Shown here one piece after another: positions 1 to 7,754 of a DNA stretch of 27,405 nucleotides (positions are counted from its first letter, which is position 1; every line of letters begins with the position of its first letter). Source of the stretch: JAFAGX01 sp035623255 (GTDB lineage Bacteria; Acidobacteriota; Terriglobia; Terriglobales; Acidobacteriaceae); NCBI GenBank assembly GCA_035623255.1, contig DASPTU010000119.1:1-27405 (forward strand), written 5' to 3'. The position numbers were made by a program, and so were the translations under genes. The notes under the pieces were generated by a model that had not been told where the DNA came from, did no database searches, and was given only the letters and a program-made list of their open reading frames with translations.

Positions 1-1
1 A

Positions 2-166
2 TGTTGCGACTCCTCCAAGAATAAGCACGCAACCAAGCACTTCCGCCAGCAGCACCACCCTTTGATGCGCTCGATTGAGCCGGGGGAACACTGGGTGTGG
101 TGCTACGTCGATCTGATTGCGCCGGGAGAGTTGCGCGGCAAAAACTTCGTCCCACTTCAGCCCTAA
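2..166 (+). CDS. UBP-type zinc-finger protein, C-terminal part (truncated by window start)
   Basis: Only the last 54 codons are inside the window; the start lies upstream. The readable part begins CCDSSKNKHATKHF, continues with a HHPLMRSIEPGEHW stretch and a WCYVD block, and ends FVPLQP. This matches the C-terminal half of zf-UBP (ubiquitin-hydrolase-type zinc finger) domains, in which paired Cys and spaced His residues bind zinc. Bacterial stand-alone zf-UBP proteins are short (roughly 80-100 aa) and of unknown role. The reading frame ends in TAA at 164-166, directly before a strong hairpin. The family call is by recognition of the Cys/His pattern. Function in bacteria cannot be stated. Confidence 0.75.
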   Translation, partial: CCDSSKNKHATKHFRQQHHPLMRSIEPGEHWVWCYVDLIAPGELRGKNFVPLQP

Positions 167-173
167 AACAATA

Positions 174-199
174 AACCCTCTCAGTGCGCTGAGAGGGTT
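174..199 (-). terminator. Rho-independent terminator of the cold-shock gene
   Basis: A perfect 11-bp stem (174-184 pairs with 189-199) has a 4-nt loop. Read on the minus strand it is followed by a T-rich run (TTTATTGTTTT), the usual form of an intrinsic terminator. It sits 25 bp beyond the stop of the minus-strand cold-shock gene. It also lies 8 bp past the stop of the plus-strand zinc-finger gene, so it may work for both, but the plus-strand side lacks a T run. Confidence 0.8.
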
Positions 200-224
200 G
201 CCGCCGCTGTTGGTCGGAACAGGA

Positions 225-428
225 CTAGGCGCGTACTACATTGGCTGCCTGGAAACCTTTTGGTCCCTTGAGCAGGTCGAACTCCACGGTCTCACCTTCG
301 TTCAAGGTACGATAACCGTTTTCCTGAATCGCGGAGAAATGAACGAAGACATCCTCCCCTGTGGACCGCTGGATGAACCCATATCCTTTAGCCCCATTGA
401 ACCATTTCACTGTGCCTTTCTCTCTCAC
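225..428 (-). CDS. cspA: Cold-shock protein, CspA family (67 aa)
   Basis: This is a single cold-shock domain of typical length. Csp proteins bind single-stranded RNA/DNA through an OB fold and act as RNA chaperones in the cytoplasm. Both nucleic-acid-binding motifs are present: RNP1 (KGYGFI, residues about 15-20) and RNP2 (VFVHF, about 27-31), along with the conserved KWFN near the N-terminus and a C-terminal GPKGFQAANV stretch. The start codon is GTG (426-428). It is supported by an AGGAG Shine-Dalgarno at 435-439 with 6-nt spacing. A strong intrinsic terminator follows at 174-199, so the gene is probably monocistronic. Paralogues are common, so the exact symbol (cspA or another csp) is not certain. 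Confidence 0.95.
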   Translation of the reverse strand: MREKGTVKWFNGAKGYGFIQRSTGEDVFVHFSAIQENGYRTLNEGETVEFDLLKGPKGFQAANVVRA

Positions 429-528
429 AAAGAACTCCTTTCGCCTCTGCTAAGAATTAACACCCCACATCCACATCCCTCGTCCAGCGCACGTTCGTAC
501 GACCCCCTCAGAGGACGTGGACTAACGC

Positions 529-549
529 TTGACATCGCTCCCCTGTCAA
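529..549. repeat. Short palindrome (possible operator)
   Basis: The arms are TTGACA (529-534) and TGTCAA (544-549), separated by 9 bp. The size and symmetry fit a dimeric-regulator site, and it lies about 100 bp upstream of the csp start. An arm of 6 bp can arise by chance, so this is only a candidate. Confidence 0.25.
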
Positions 550-670
550 CAAGAAAGACCCCTGAGTTTCGCGCCTGCATGCGTCAAAATCGGCGCGAAG
601 CTCCGGAGTCTGTCGTGGTGGCGCGAGTTGCGACTGCGAGACACGAAACATCTACCCAAGCTAGTGACGT

Positions 671-694
671 CGTTGCCACAGGAATGTGGCAACG
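671..694. repeat. Perfect 10-bp hairpin with GGAA tetraloop
   Basis: CGTTGCCACA (671-680) is followed by GGAA and then the exact reverse complement TGTGGCAACG (685-694). In RNA from the plus strand the loop is a GNRA-type tetraloop, which is typical of stable structured RNA. No T run follows on either strand, so a simple terminator is unlikely. It could be part of a non-coding RNA, a REP-like element or a protein-binding site. Confidence 0.6.
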
Positions 695-920
695 AGCACA
701 AGATAATACCATCTACTTACAATCTGACAAGGGGTATTTGCTCGCTAAAACGATTTATGAACGGACTCTGCCGCATTGGCAGGGGCTGCGGTCTCGTTCA
801 TCGATTGGGTTCTGGCACAGCGGATTGCGGCTAACTGATTGAAGGTAAACACCGTTAACAGCCTGCACCAATTTACGAGCACACACCTGCGTTCGAATCC
901 GTGCAAGCTCTCGTCCGCCG

Positions 921-1052
921 TTATCGCGCCTGGAAAGCGCCGATCCCGGTCACGGTGACCCAGATCAGAACTAACCCGATTGCCATGCAGATAATAAAGA
1001 TGAGCTTGGTTGCGTCATCGAAGGCCGATGAACGCCGTCTCCGGTACAACAT
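921..1052 (-). CDS. Small single-pass membrane protein (43 aa)
   Basis: This short reading frame has an Arg-rich start (MLYRRRRSS), a linker (AFDDATK) and a long hydrophobic segment at about residues 17-40 containing LIFIICMAIGLVLIW. It ends in QAR. By the positive-inside rule the N-terminus would face the cytoplasm. The ATG (1050-1052) is preceded by a GAGG Shine-Dalgarno (1060-1063) at 7-nt spacing. A plausible promoter lies upstream at 1118-1146. It sits between the zinc-ribbon/Sel1 gene (stop at 1182) and the csp gene, on the same strand as both. I do not recognise a family, and its function is unknown. Calling it real rests on the ribosome-binding site plus a clean topology signal. Confidence 0.65.
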   Translation of the reverse strand: MLYRRRRSSAFDDATKLIFIICMAIGLVLIWVTVTGIGAFQAR

Positions 1053-1117
1053 ACACACACCTCAACTGCTAACCATCAACGAGTGACACGGGCCAGAGAT
1101 TTTGGGTGAGTGGAGAA

Positions 1118-1146
1118 ATGTTAGCCCAATTCACAGCCCACGGCAA
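1118..1146 (-). promoter_or_regulatory. Candidate sigma-70 promoter for the 43-aa membrane protein
   Basis: On the minus strand TTGCCG (1141-1146) and TAACAT (1118-1123) are separated by exactly 17 bp. Each hexamer matches consensus at 4 of 6 positions. Transcription would start near 1110, giving a leader of about 60 nt to the ATG at 1052. Confidence 0.35.
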
Positions 1147-1181
1147 GGGGATCCAGGGTTGGTTCGAAGGGAAATGACCCG

Positions 1182-2339
1182 TTATCGGCGCATGGCGATC
1201 TGCCGCTCTTCCGCGGTCATCTGGTTCCACAGCACCTGCAGATCCCGCGCTAGACGGTCGTTATTCGGATCCTGCTGCAGCGCCTTCGCGAACCAGCGGT
1301 AGGCCAGCGGCAAGTCGCGGCCCACACAATGTCCAGTAGCATACATCGTTCCCAGCACACTGTTTGCCTTCGCGTTCCCGTGTTCGGCCGCCGCTTGCAA
1401 GTCCTTTTGTGCGAGGCTGCAGCTTGCCGGGACGCCCGTCCCATACAAGTATTTCTCGCCTTGTGCCTCGAGCTGATCCGCATCAGAAACCGCCGGAGCC
1501 GTTTGCTTTAGCCTGGCTATTGATTTCCTGCTCGCCGTTGCACTCGCAGGAGACCCTGGCCTCGCGCTCGCCGCTTCTTCACTCCCGTTCTGCCCTGCAC
1601 TTCCAGCTGGCTTGCTGCTGCTTGGCGTGGCGCTGCCCGGAGTCGTCGACGGGGCCGGAGCAGAAGTCGCAGCTGAGACAGCCGCTTTGGCCGCATTGCC
1701 AGCAGGTGCAGTGCCGTCCTGCGCAGGCGACACCGACGTGCCCTGAATCAACGCCGCATTCGGAATTGCAGGAGGCGGCGCAACATTGTTCGGCTCTGCG
1801 CCCGGTGCACCGGGATTCTGTGCAGTCGATACCGGCAGATCGCCCACTCCCGTCATCGGCTTGTCAGTGGCTGTGCCACTATTGGGCGCTCCTGCACCAA
1901 TCTCAGAGCCGGGTGCTTCCGCAGTGCTCACTTGTTCAGTCGGGGTGTTGGGGTGTTGCGCCAGATGGGCTGCTGCGTAAGTCCGCAACTGCTCACGCCA
2001 GTGCCAACCGGCCACGCCGATTCCAATCAGGACTAGCAGCAGCACCACAGACCTTCCCCAGTGGCTTTCCTCTAAATCATCTTCCAGCAGGTAGGACACG
2101 CTGGTGTTGGTGTCATCGGACAGGCCCAGGAAAGATGGCCCGCTAACTCGACGCACGGGTTCGCTCCGCACCGGGGCCTGGACGGATGGTCTGTCGTTCC
2201 CACCTTTTTCGGAGATCGGCGGGAGCGGTGGAGGCGGCTGTGGCGGCGGTAACTTCGCGCCGCACATGCCACAATAGTGATACCGCACGGCGCTCTCGTG
2301 TCCGCACTCCTCACACCGTACAAGCAAGCTTGAAGGCAT
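1182..2339 (-). CDS. Zinc-ribbon, single-TM protein with Ala/Pro/Ser-rich linker and Sel1-like repeats (385 aa)
   Basis: The order of parts is clear. An N-terminal zinc ribbon has two CxxC pairs (C9/C12 and C23/C26). A Pro-rich stretch follows (PPPQPPPPLPP, about 31-41), then an acidic segment. One transmembrane helix sits at about 97-114 (SVVLLLVLIGIGVAGW). A low-complexity Ala/Pro/Ser/Gly linker covers about 125-280. The C-terminal region carries Sel1/TPR-type helical repeats, with LGTMYATGHCVGRDLPLAYR as the clearest unit. The ribbon would be cytoplasmic and the repeats extracytoplasmic. Sel1 repeats usually mediate protein-protein contacts, but no specific role can be assigned. The ATG has only a weak AGAAG upstream. 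It lies downstream of glpX on the same strand, 222 bp away. Confidence 0.8.
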   Translation of the reverse strand: MPSSLLVRCEECGHESAVRYHYCGMCGAKLPPPQPPPPLPPISEKGGNDRPSVQAPVRSEPVRRVSGPSFLGLSDDTNTSVSYLLEDDLEESHWGRSVVLLLVLIGIGVAGWHWREQLRTYAAAHLAQHPNTPTEQVSTAEAPGSEIGAGAPNSGTATDKPMTGVGDLPVSTAQNPGAPGAEPNNVAPPPAIPNAALIQGTSVSPAQDGTAPAGNAAKAAVSAATSAPAPSTTPGSATPSSSKPAGSAGQNGSEEAASARPGSPASATASRKSIARLKQTAPAVSDADQLEAQGEKYLYGTGVPASCSLAQKDLQAAAEHGNAKANSVLGTMYATGHCVGRDLPLAYRWFAKALQQDPNNDRLARDLQVLWNQMTAEERQIAMRR

Positions 2340-2424
2340 AGATATACTTCTTTTGGATGGCGAGACCCGGCACCTCGTTGTGTGAGCTGCTGCTCGCTTC
2401 GCAATACCCTGATTCGTCTTATTA

Positions 2425-2444
2425 TCGCAAGATTCGCCTTGCGA
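2425..2444. repeat. 7-bp inverted repeat between glpX and the zinc-ribbon gene
   Basis: TCGCAAG (2425-2431) and CTTGCGA (2438-2444) form a perfect stem with a 6-nt loop in the 222-bp gap downstream of glpX. There is no T run on the minus strand after it, so it is not a classical terminator. It may be a processing or regulatory hairpin, or chance. Confidence 0.3.
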
Positions 2445-2561
2445 TGCATGCGCCGAAATCGACTGTAAGGCGGCCCCATGCGGTTTTCGAAGTTGAGGCG
2501 ATTAAAGGGCGTCCGAGCGCGCTGCCGAAAACTCGAGGGAAGTCGAGGGAGGCTTCCTCCT

Positions 2562-3605
2562 CTACGAGAATCTGACCTTCACATCCGGCCCCTTCTCGAG
2601 ATGAATGCTGTCGATGAAGCGCACTTTGCCGGTGCGCAGAGTCATGATGACCGACGACGTTCGCGTCCCCTCGCCAAAGAACCGCACTCCACGCATCAAA
2701 GCACCATCAGTAACGCCCGTGGCGGCAAAGATCAGTTGTCTTCCCGGCGCGAGGTCTTCCGCTTCATAGACTCGGTTTTTATCTTTTATTCCCATGCGTG
2801 CGATGCGCTCTTCCAATTCCGGTTTGTCGATGACCAAGCGTCCCTGCATGTAGCCGTTCAGGCAGCGGATCGCGGCCGCTGTGATTACGCCCTCCGGGGC
2901 GCCACCCGATCCCATCACTGCATGGACACCCGTCCCGATCACCGCCGCCGCAATGCCCGCCGACAGATCGCCGTCGCCAATCAGTTTGATCCGCGCTCCC
3001 GCCGCCCGAATTTCGGCGATCAGTTTTTCATGCCGCGGCCGGTCGAGCACAATCACTACTAAATCTTCCACATCGCGCTCCAGCCTCTTGGCGATATTTC
3101 TCAGATTCTGCGCTACCGGCGCGTCGAGATCGACGGCATCTTTGCAGGATGGTCCGACAACAATTTTTTCCATGTAGCAATCGGGAGCATTCAGCAGCCC
3201 GCTGCGTTCCGAAGCTGCCAGCACAGTAATCGCCCCGGGCGCGCCGGTAGCGCACAGGTTAGTTCCTTCGAGCGGGTCCACGGCGATATCGACCTCCGGC
3301 ACGTCGGTGCCATCGGGAAACTGCGCTCCCACTTTTTCCCCGATGTAAAGCATCGGCGCTTCGTCCCGTTCGCCTTCGCCGATCACAATCGTCCCGCGCA
3401 TGGGAATGTTGTCCATGGTCTGGCGCATGGCCTCAGTCGCCACCTGGTCCGACAATTTGCGCGCACCCTGACCCATGGTGTGAGCGGAGGCAATCGCGGC
3501 CACTTCCACCACGCGCAGGAATCTCGAGGCCAGGTCGCTTTCGATGTTCTCACCAAAACTTCTGACTTTGCCTTCCTTGTTTTCCGTTCGGGACTGCGTC
3601 GCCAT
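2562..3605 (-). CDS. glpX: Class II fructose-1,6-bisphosphatase GlpX (347 aa)
   Basis: The enzyme hydrolyses fructose-1,6-bisphosphate to fructose-6-phosphate and phosphate, the committed step of gluconeogenesis, in the cytoplasm with divalent metal. The GlpX signatures are intact: GEGERDEAP at about 76-84 and VDPLEGT at about 109-115 carry the metal-binding acidic residues, followed by DGDLSAGIAAAV and GSGGAPEGV for substrate binding. Length is normal for GlpX (about 320-350 aa). The start ATG at 3605 has a strong GGAGG Shine-Dalgarno (3612-3616, 6-nt spacing). The open frame extends 42 codons further upstream, but that stretch lacks family similarity and overlaps the end of the upstream gene. 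The DUF3857 gene upstream ends 86 bp before this start on the same strand. Confidence 0.95.
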   Translation of the reverse strand: MATQSRTENKEGKVRSFGENIESDLASRFLRVVEVAAIASAHTMGQGARKLSDQVATEAMRQTMDNIPMRGTIVIGEGERDEAPMLYIGEKVGAQFPDGTDVPEVDIAVDPLEGTNLCATGAPGAITVLAASERSGLLNAPDCYMEKIVVGPSCKDAVDLDAPVAQNLRNIAKRLERDVEDLVVIVLDRPRHEKLIAEIRAAGARIKLIGDGDLSAGIAAAVIGTGVHAVMGSGGAPEGVITAAAIRCLNGYMQGRLVIDKPELEERIARMGIKDKNRVYEAEDLAPGRQLIFAATGVTDGALMRGVRFFGEGTRTSSVIMTLRTGKVRFIDSIHLEKGPDVKVRFS

Positions 3606-3690
3606 CACGATCCTCCAAAAGAAAACCGGCTTAGGAATATAGCGCGAAGTGGGGCAGAAGGGGAAGCTGGCTATGGCGATAGCGCTTACT

Positions 3691-6600
3691 CTAGTTTCTG
3701 GATCGCACCATGTCCGGCGTATAAAGAACAAACGTGCATCCCGAGATCGAAGAACAGCTCAATACTCCGCGGCGCAATAGTCGCGTCGGACCGTTATCGG
3801 GGAAAGGCACCTCAAAGGATGCAGCACTTAGAGCCCTGTCGGCCGACCTCAATTTTTCTGAACCGCTCACAAACTGTATTTCTTGGAGCTTCGATCCCGG
3901 GCCAAAGAGCAGAAAGAACTCAGCGCTGGCGGACTCCGATGTAATACTCGGCAGCTTCACCGTCCGTAGCTTGCTAAGTTCTTCGCGACCCGCGTTGCCG
4001 AAGCGCCCGGGATTGGCGCTGGCACCCAGGCGATCGAGGCGCTCCTGCGTTTCCTTCGTGGCGTCAAGTTTCGGCGATGCAATCAGGGCCAGTCGGTACA
4101 TTCTTGCCGCCTCATCCTTTTTGTGCTCTTGTTCGTAAACCTGACCCAGGTGGTCCGCATTGATGTAGTTTTGTGAAATTGTCCACGCGGCGCTGAGGTA
4201 CTTTGCCGCCTCGTCCAACTCCCCCAGCTTGAAGTATGCCCAACCAAGCGTATCCCAGTAGGCGGAAAGTACGGATGGACTGGCCAAGTCCTTTTCGCTT
4301 AAGTCAGCCAATTTCATTTGTGCAGTCGATTCTTCCTCTGCCCGGACGGCCTTTTTTGCGTATTCCAGCGACAGCGGCAGACTTTGGCCAGCGTCGGCCA
4401 TCTCGTAACTCACGCTATTGAGCATCTCCGGACTGGAGTCCAGGTCAATTGCTTTTGCGAAGGCCTCTAGCGCCTGATCTTGTTTCCCTCCGTGCATGTA
4501 AATCGACCCCAGTTGCGAGTACAGACGGGCATGATCCGGTGCCAGCTTGATCGCGGATTCCACCGCACCAGCGGCCTCGTCGTAGCGCTTTAAAAGGGAA
4601 AGCGCGCCACCCAGGGCAGAGAACATGTCACTATTTCCTGGCTCAGACTTCACAAGATTCTGCAGTACGGAAGCGGCTTCTTGATATTCCTGCTGATCCA
4701 TCAAGGCAGAAACGAACGCCCTGTTAACCACGGAATCGTCTGGGTCAGCCTCGCGAGCCCTCCGGAAAGTCTCAAGCGCCATCTCATGCCTCGAGGTGGT
4801 AACGTAGATGCCGGCTAGCAGGAGCCAGGCACGTGCAAAATGGGGATCGGCCTTGACCGCGCGATTGAGAGAGTCGATGACAGCAGGTATGTTGCCGCTT
4901 CGAGCCTGGTTCACAGCATCGTTAAAGGCCTGCATTGCCTCAGAATTGTCGCTGTACGGCAGATTAGCAACCTCTTTTTGAAGACTATTTGGCGAGGAGC
5001 TCGTTGAGAAGAGTACGACGGTACGCGCATAGTCGTCGGCAACAGCCATGGCGAATCTTTTGTAGGTCTCATACTTGTCCAGGGGAACTTCGTGTTGCTT
5101 AACGACAAGCGTGCGCACAGTCTGCAACGCCCCACGCGCGAACGAATACGAAGCGTGATACTCCGCGAAATCCTCTTTGAGGTCCACTTGGGTTGGAAGG
5201 TGCGGTGAATAGCCGTCGGGCAGGTCTACGCGCGACTCGTTCCTGAACTCTGCAATCGGTCCCAGAAGAATGGGATGAGTTGCCTTGGTGTCCGGAAGCG
5301 GACCCAGAACCGGCGGAAGCGGGGAACTAATGCGCCTCTCGGACCATTGTGGAAAATCCTTTCGAGTATATGAGTATGAGAGTGTGAAGGGACTGTCGAA
5401 CTTCTCCGGTGGGCTCGCTGTTACGTCACTTACCTCGCCAGCAAATCCCGAGTTGTAGGAGATCTGCTGCACCAGGTCCTTCCATTGCGGCATCGGCACC
5501 CGCCGGAACGCAGCCCTCAACAAGACCTCCGCATCATCACCGCTCACGTTGCGCTCGATCTTTCCTTCCAGTGTCCCGTCATCCTTGAGCTTTGCGTCGA
5601 TGTGAAATGTCTCAGCAGCTTTCGTGGGAGGTTCGGCTGGCGTGGTCAGAAACGCAGCCGATTTATCCACCGGAATCACCAGGGCCTGCTTGTCGCGCAG
5701 CAACGCCAACAGGTACCCAAAGGGCGCAACCTCCGCAGTCGTGTCCAGCCACACCGAGCCATTCCCCTGCGGAACCGCGGTGATCACGTGATCAAACTGC
5801 GCGGGCGAAGGAACATCGAGATCAAGCTCGTGGCTGGAATTAATCAACGCCGGATACGCCTTAATTCCCGCGGCTCCCAGCAGGGAAGCCAGCAAGGTGT
5901 GCTTATCCTTGCAATCGCCGTATTGGTTGGCGAGAACTTCTGCCGCGGAATGCGGCTGGTAGCGTCCAATCCCAAAGGCCACGCCGATGTAACGGAATTG
6001 CGTGCTCACGTAGTTGTAGATTGCGCGCTCCTTCGCATTCTCGTCGGCCGCATTTTTGGTAAGCTCGGCCGCTTTCGCCTGAATGTCCGGGTTCGGCTTT
6101 ACGCGGTCCAGTTGCAGTTGGTTGTACCAAGCGCCAATTTCTTCCCAGCTCTGAAATGTGGAGATCTGCACGTCAGGCGACGGCAACTTTCCGCGCGCAA
6201 GATGGTAAGTTTGTTCTTCCTGCTCCTTCTTCTGCTCATCCGCTGACTTCTGTTCCAACTGCGAGGTATTCCACACGAAGACGCGGCGCGAACCTTCATC
6301 GCTGATCGCCGGCTTGTATCTCGGGCTCTTCCACCTCAGCTCGCGCGCTCGCGGGACGCTGACCTTCAGTTCCTGGTCGAGCATGATGAAATCGTGCGAA
6401 AAGTTGAATGCATACCAAAATTGCCCGGGCGCCAGCGGTTTAGTGGCATGCCAATGAGCCTGAGTCTCCAGCACATCGCCCACGCTTAGCCCTTTCACGG
6501 CCACGTGCTTCTCCCGCAAATCACTGTAAAAAGGCGCCTGCCGCGTGATCTCAGCGGGCATGTCCTGAATGTTCTCAGCGGGAGTAGTGATTACTGTTCC

Positions 6601-6933
6601 GTCCGGTTTTCGGACACGGACGTAATCAACATCTATGCTCTCGGTTGCACCCTGATAGGAAAATGTCAACACTCCGTAGCGTTGAACGCCAGCGTCTGAC
6701 TGGATGCGGATTCGAGCGGAGCTTTGGCGTGTGCCCGTCCCGTCGTTCTCGAAGGCAATTTCCGTGGAGTCCTGCTCACAAACAAAGGCCTCTTTGGAAT
6801 AGTCCGGCTTCGCAGCCACCGGTTCGCTTTTCATGCTTTTCGGTTGTGTTGCTTGAGCGGGGACTTGGGCCTTACACATGCTCAGGAAAACGACCACTGC
6901 AACAAACGGCAAATGGCACAGACACTTCAACAT
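3691..6933 (-). CDS. Secreted DUF3857 / transglutaminase-like / TPR protein (about 1080 aa)
   Basis: The N-terminus MLKCLCHLPFVAVVVFLSMC is a signal peptide with a possible lipobox-like Cys, so export is expected. A DUF3857 domain follows (about 45-215), with RKPDGTVI typical of the family. The transglutaminase-like domain covers about 285-410, with its triad visible: Cys341 in YGDCKDKHTLL, His382 in FDHVITAV and Asp397 in WLDTT. After a second beta-rich segment (about 430-640), a run of TPR units covers about 675-960, including AWLLLAGIYVTTSRHEMALE and SALGGALSLLKRYDEAAGA. Such proteins are frequent in Acidobacteriota and Bacteroidota, often near the cell envelope; substrates are unknown. 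The start is chosen at the ATG of the signal peptide. A TTG 39 nt upstream is possible, and neither has a good Shine-Dalgarno. The C-terminal 100 residues match no domain I know. Confidence 0.85.
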   Translation of the reverse strand: MLKCLCHLPFVAVVVFLSMCKAQVPAQATQPKSMKSEPVAAKPDYSKEAFVCEQDSTEIAFENDGTGTRQSSARIRIQSDAGVQRYGVLTFSYQGATESIDVDYVRVRKPDGTVITTPAENIQDMPAEITRQAPFYSDLREKHVAVKGLSVGDVLETQAHWHATKPLAPGQFWYAFNFSHDFIMLDQELKVSVPRARELRWKSPRYKPAISDEGSRRVFVWNTSQLEQKSADEQKKEQEEQTYHLARGKLPSPDVQISTFQSWEEIGAWYNQLQLDRVKPNPDIQAKAAELTKNAADENAKERAIYNYVSTQFRYIGVAFGIGRYQPHSAAEVLANQYGDCKDKHTLLASLLGAAGIKAYPALINSSHELDLDVPSPAQFDHVITAVPQGNGSVWLDTTAEVAPFGYLLALLRDKQALVIPVDKSAAFLTTPAEPPTKAAETFHIDAKLKDDGTLEGKIERNVSGDDAEVLLRAAFRRVPMPQWKDLVQQISYNSGFAGEVSDVTASPPEKFDSPFTLSYSYTRKDFPQWSERRISSPLPPVLGPLPDTKATHPILLGPIAEFRNESRVDLPDGYSPHLPTQVDLKEDFAEYHASYSFARGALQTVRTLVVKQHEVPLDKYETYKRFAMAVADDYARTVVLFSTSSSPNSLQKEVANLPYSDNSEAMQAFNDAVNQARSGNIPAVIDSLNRAVKADPHFARAWLLLAGIYVTTSRHEMALETFRRAREADPDDSVVNRAFVSALMDQQEYQEAASVLQNLVKSEPGNSDMFSALGGALSLLKRYDEAAGAVESAIKLAPDHARLYSQLGSIYMHGGKQDQALEAFAKAIDLDSSPEMLNSVSYEMADAGQSLPLSLEYAKKAVRAEEESTAQMKLADLSEKDLASPSVLSAYWDTLGWAYFKLGELDEAAKYLSAAWTISQNYINADHLGQVYEQEHKKDEAARMYRLALIASPKLDATKETQERLDRLGASANPGRFGNAGREELSKLRTVKLPSITSESASAEFFLLFGPGSKLQEIQFVSGSEKLRSADRALSAASFEVPFPDNGPTRLLRRGVLSCSSISGCTFVLYTPDMVRSRN

Positions 6934-7095
6934 AAGCGGAATGGTTTTACCTTGCCAGGGAGAAAAAGGCAAGGATTCATCTCACAGAATCAGAGTTTCT
7001 TGTAGGCCGAGTAGAGATGAACCCCTTGTTGAGCCTCCGGTCTGGTTGGCTTCACTAAACCTGCTAAAATTACGTCAAGGCACTGTCCCGCGCGT

Positions 7096-7171
7096 GGGGC
7101 TATAGCTCAGCTGGGAGAGCGCATCGTTCGCAACGATGAGGTCGTCGGTTCGATCCCGACTAGCTCCACCA
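7096..7171 (+). tRNA. tRNA-Ala (anticodon CGC)
   Basis: A full cloverleaf can be drawn. Acceptor 7096-7102 pairs with 7161-7167 (one G-U), and the D arm is GCTCAGCTGGGAGAGC. The anticodon stem CATCG/CGATG holds loop TTCGCAA (anticodon CGC, reading GCG). The T arm is GTCGG-TTCGATC-CCGAC, followed by discriminator A and an encoded CCA (7169-7171). A possible -10 element TAAAAT lies at 7065-7070. The gene is divergent from the DUF3857 gene, and its CCA end is only 4 bp from the stop of the convergent DUF4410 gene. Confidence 0.95.
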
Positions 7172-7175
7172 ACTT

Positions 7176-7754
7176 CTAATCAGTTCGTTGCCAGTCGGAC
7201 TGCGCAGCCCCGTTTGCTGTTGAGCCACTCTCAGTGAGTTTTGCCTCTCTTAGGCGTTCAGCAATCTTGTCGGCGAACGGCTGCGCGAGCTGTCCTACCG
7301 ATTTAGCATAAGTGTTACCCAAGAACGCTTGGCGGATCGTGTCAGTGTGATCGAAGATCCGCTTCCCGCTGGCGTCCGTTAGCCAGTAGTGAATCTTGGC
7401 GGTTTCTCGGCCAGATCCCATCCCGACGAGCAACCTTTTTGCCCGATTGCCCGAATGCCATTCCAACACCTCTCCTCTAAGGGTGTAGACGACGCCCTTG
7501 GCATCCTTTAGAGGTTCCGGAACGACGTAGAAATAGCGATCGTCCTTCTTAATGAGTTCCGCTAGTGTCTCAAACTTGAGTTGGTTCATGTCGTACGGCC
7601 ACGAAACTCCGGCGGGGAGGACAAAGGTGTCGACAATAATAGTCGGCTTACTTTGCTCAGCGCCTTGCACAATCGACGTTAGCAGGAGAGTGCCAACAAT
7701 GAACCGAACAACCACATTCACCCGAAATGCTTGCCGCACGTTGATCTGCCACAT
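7176..7754 (-). CDS. Exported DUF4410-domain protein (192 aa)
   Basis: The N-terminus (residues 1-32) is a signal peptide: a basic region followed by VVVRFIVGTLLLTSIVQGA. The mature part fits DUF4410. It has an early VDTFVLPAG strand, then GEVLEWHSGNRAKRLLVG, GSGRETAKIHYWLTDASGKRIF and a C-terminal helix AQPFADKIAERLREAK. DUF4410 proteins are small periplasmic or lipoprotein-like proteins, similar in layout to the GNA1162/LpoB-type fold; their role is not established. The ATG at 7752-7754 has a GGGG-type ribosome site 5 nt upstream. The gene ends 4 bp from the tRNA-Ala 3' end. The domain assignment rests on recognised motifs and is probable rather than certain. Confidence 0.75.
   Translation of the reverse strand: MWQINVRQAFRVNVVVRFIVGTLLLTSIVQGAEQSKPTIIVDTFVLPAGVSWPYDMNQLKFETLAELIKKDDRYFYVVPEPLKDAKGVVYTLRGEVLEWHSGNRAKRLLVGMGSGRETAKIHYWLTDASGKRIFDHTDTIRQAFLGNTYAKSVGQLAQPFADKIAERLREAKLTESGSTANGAAQSDWQRTD

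Larger units (their letters stand above)
429..920. other. Intergenic region upstream of the cold-shock gene
   Basis: I find no convincing gene on either strand here. Open frames crossing it lack a ribosome-binding site, recognisable domains or sensible start context. It probably holds the promoter and 5' leader of the minus-strand csp gene. Two structured elements stand out and are listed separately: a TTGACA/TGTCAA palindrome at 529-549 and a perfect 10-bp hairpin with a GGAA loop at 671-694. Confidence 0.5.

Noticed and set aside
117..842. 241-codon plus-strand open frame
   Set aside because: It runs antisense through the clear csp gene and the terminator, has no ribosome site and shows no family resemblance.
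886..905. Possible tRNA T-arm fragment (GTTCGAATCC, also in tRNA-Lys)
   Set aside because: The flanking bases cannot form a T stem and no other tRNA part is nearby; a 10-bp match is too little.
1364..2146. 260-codon plus-strand open frame
   Set aside because: It is antisense to the low-complexity linker of the zinc-ribbon protein, where GC-rich Ala/Pro/Ser codons leave the opposite strand open.
3606..3731. 42-residue N-terminal extension of GlpX
   Set aside because: It overlaps the upstream gene and has no similarity to GlpX. A strong GGAGG precedes the internal ATG at 3605.
5485..6246. 253-codon plus-strand open frame
   Set aside because: It is antisense to the DUF3857/transglutaminase domain, with Arg-rich composition typical of a shadow frame.
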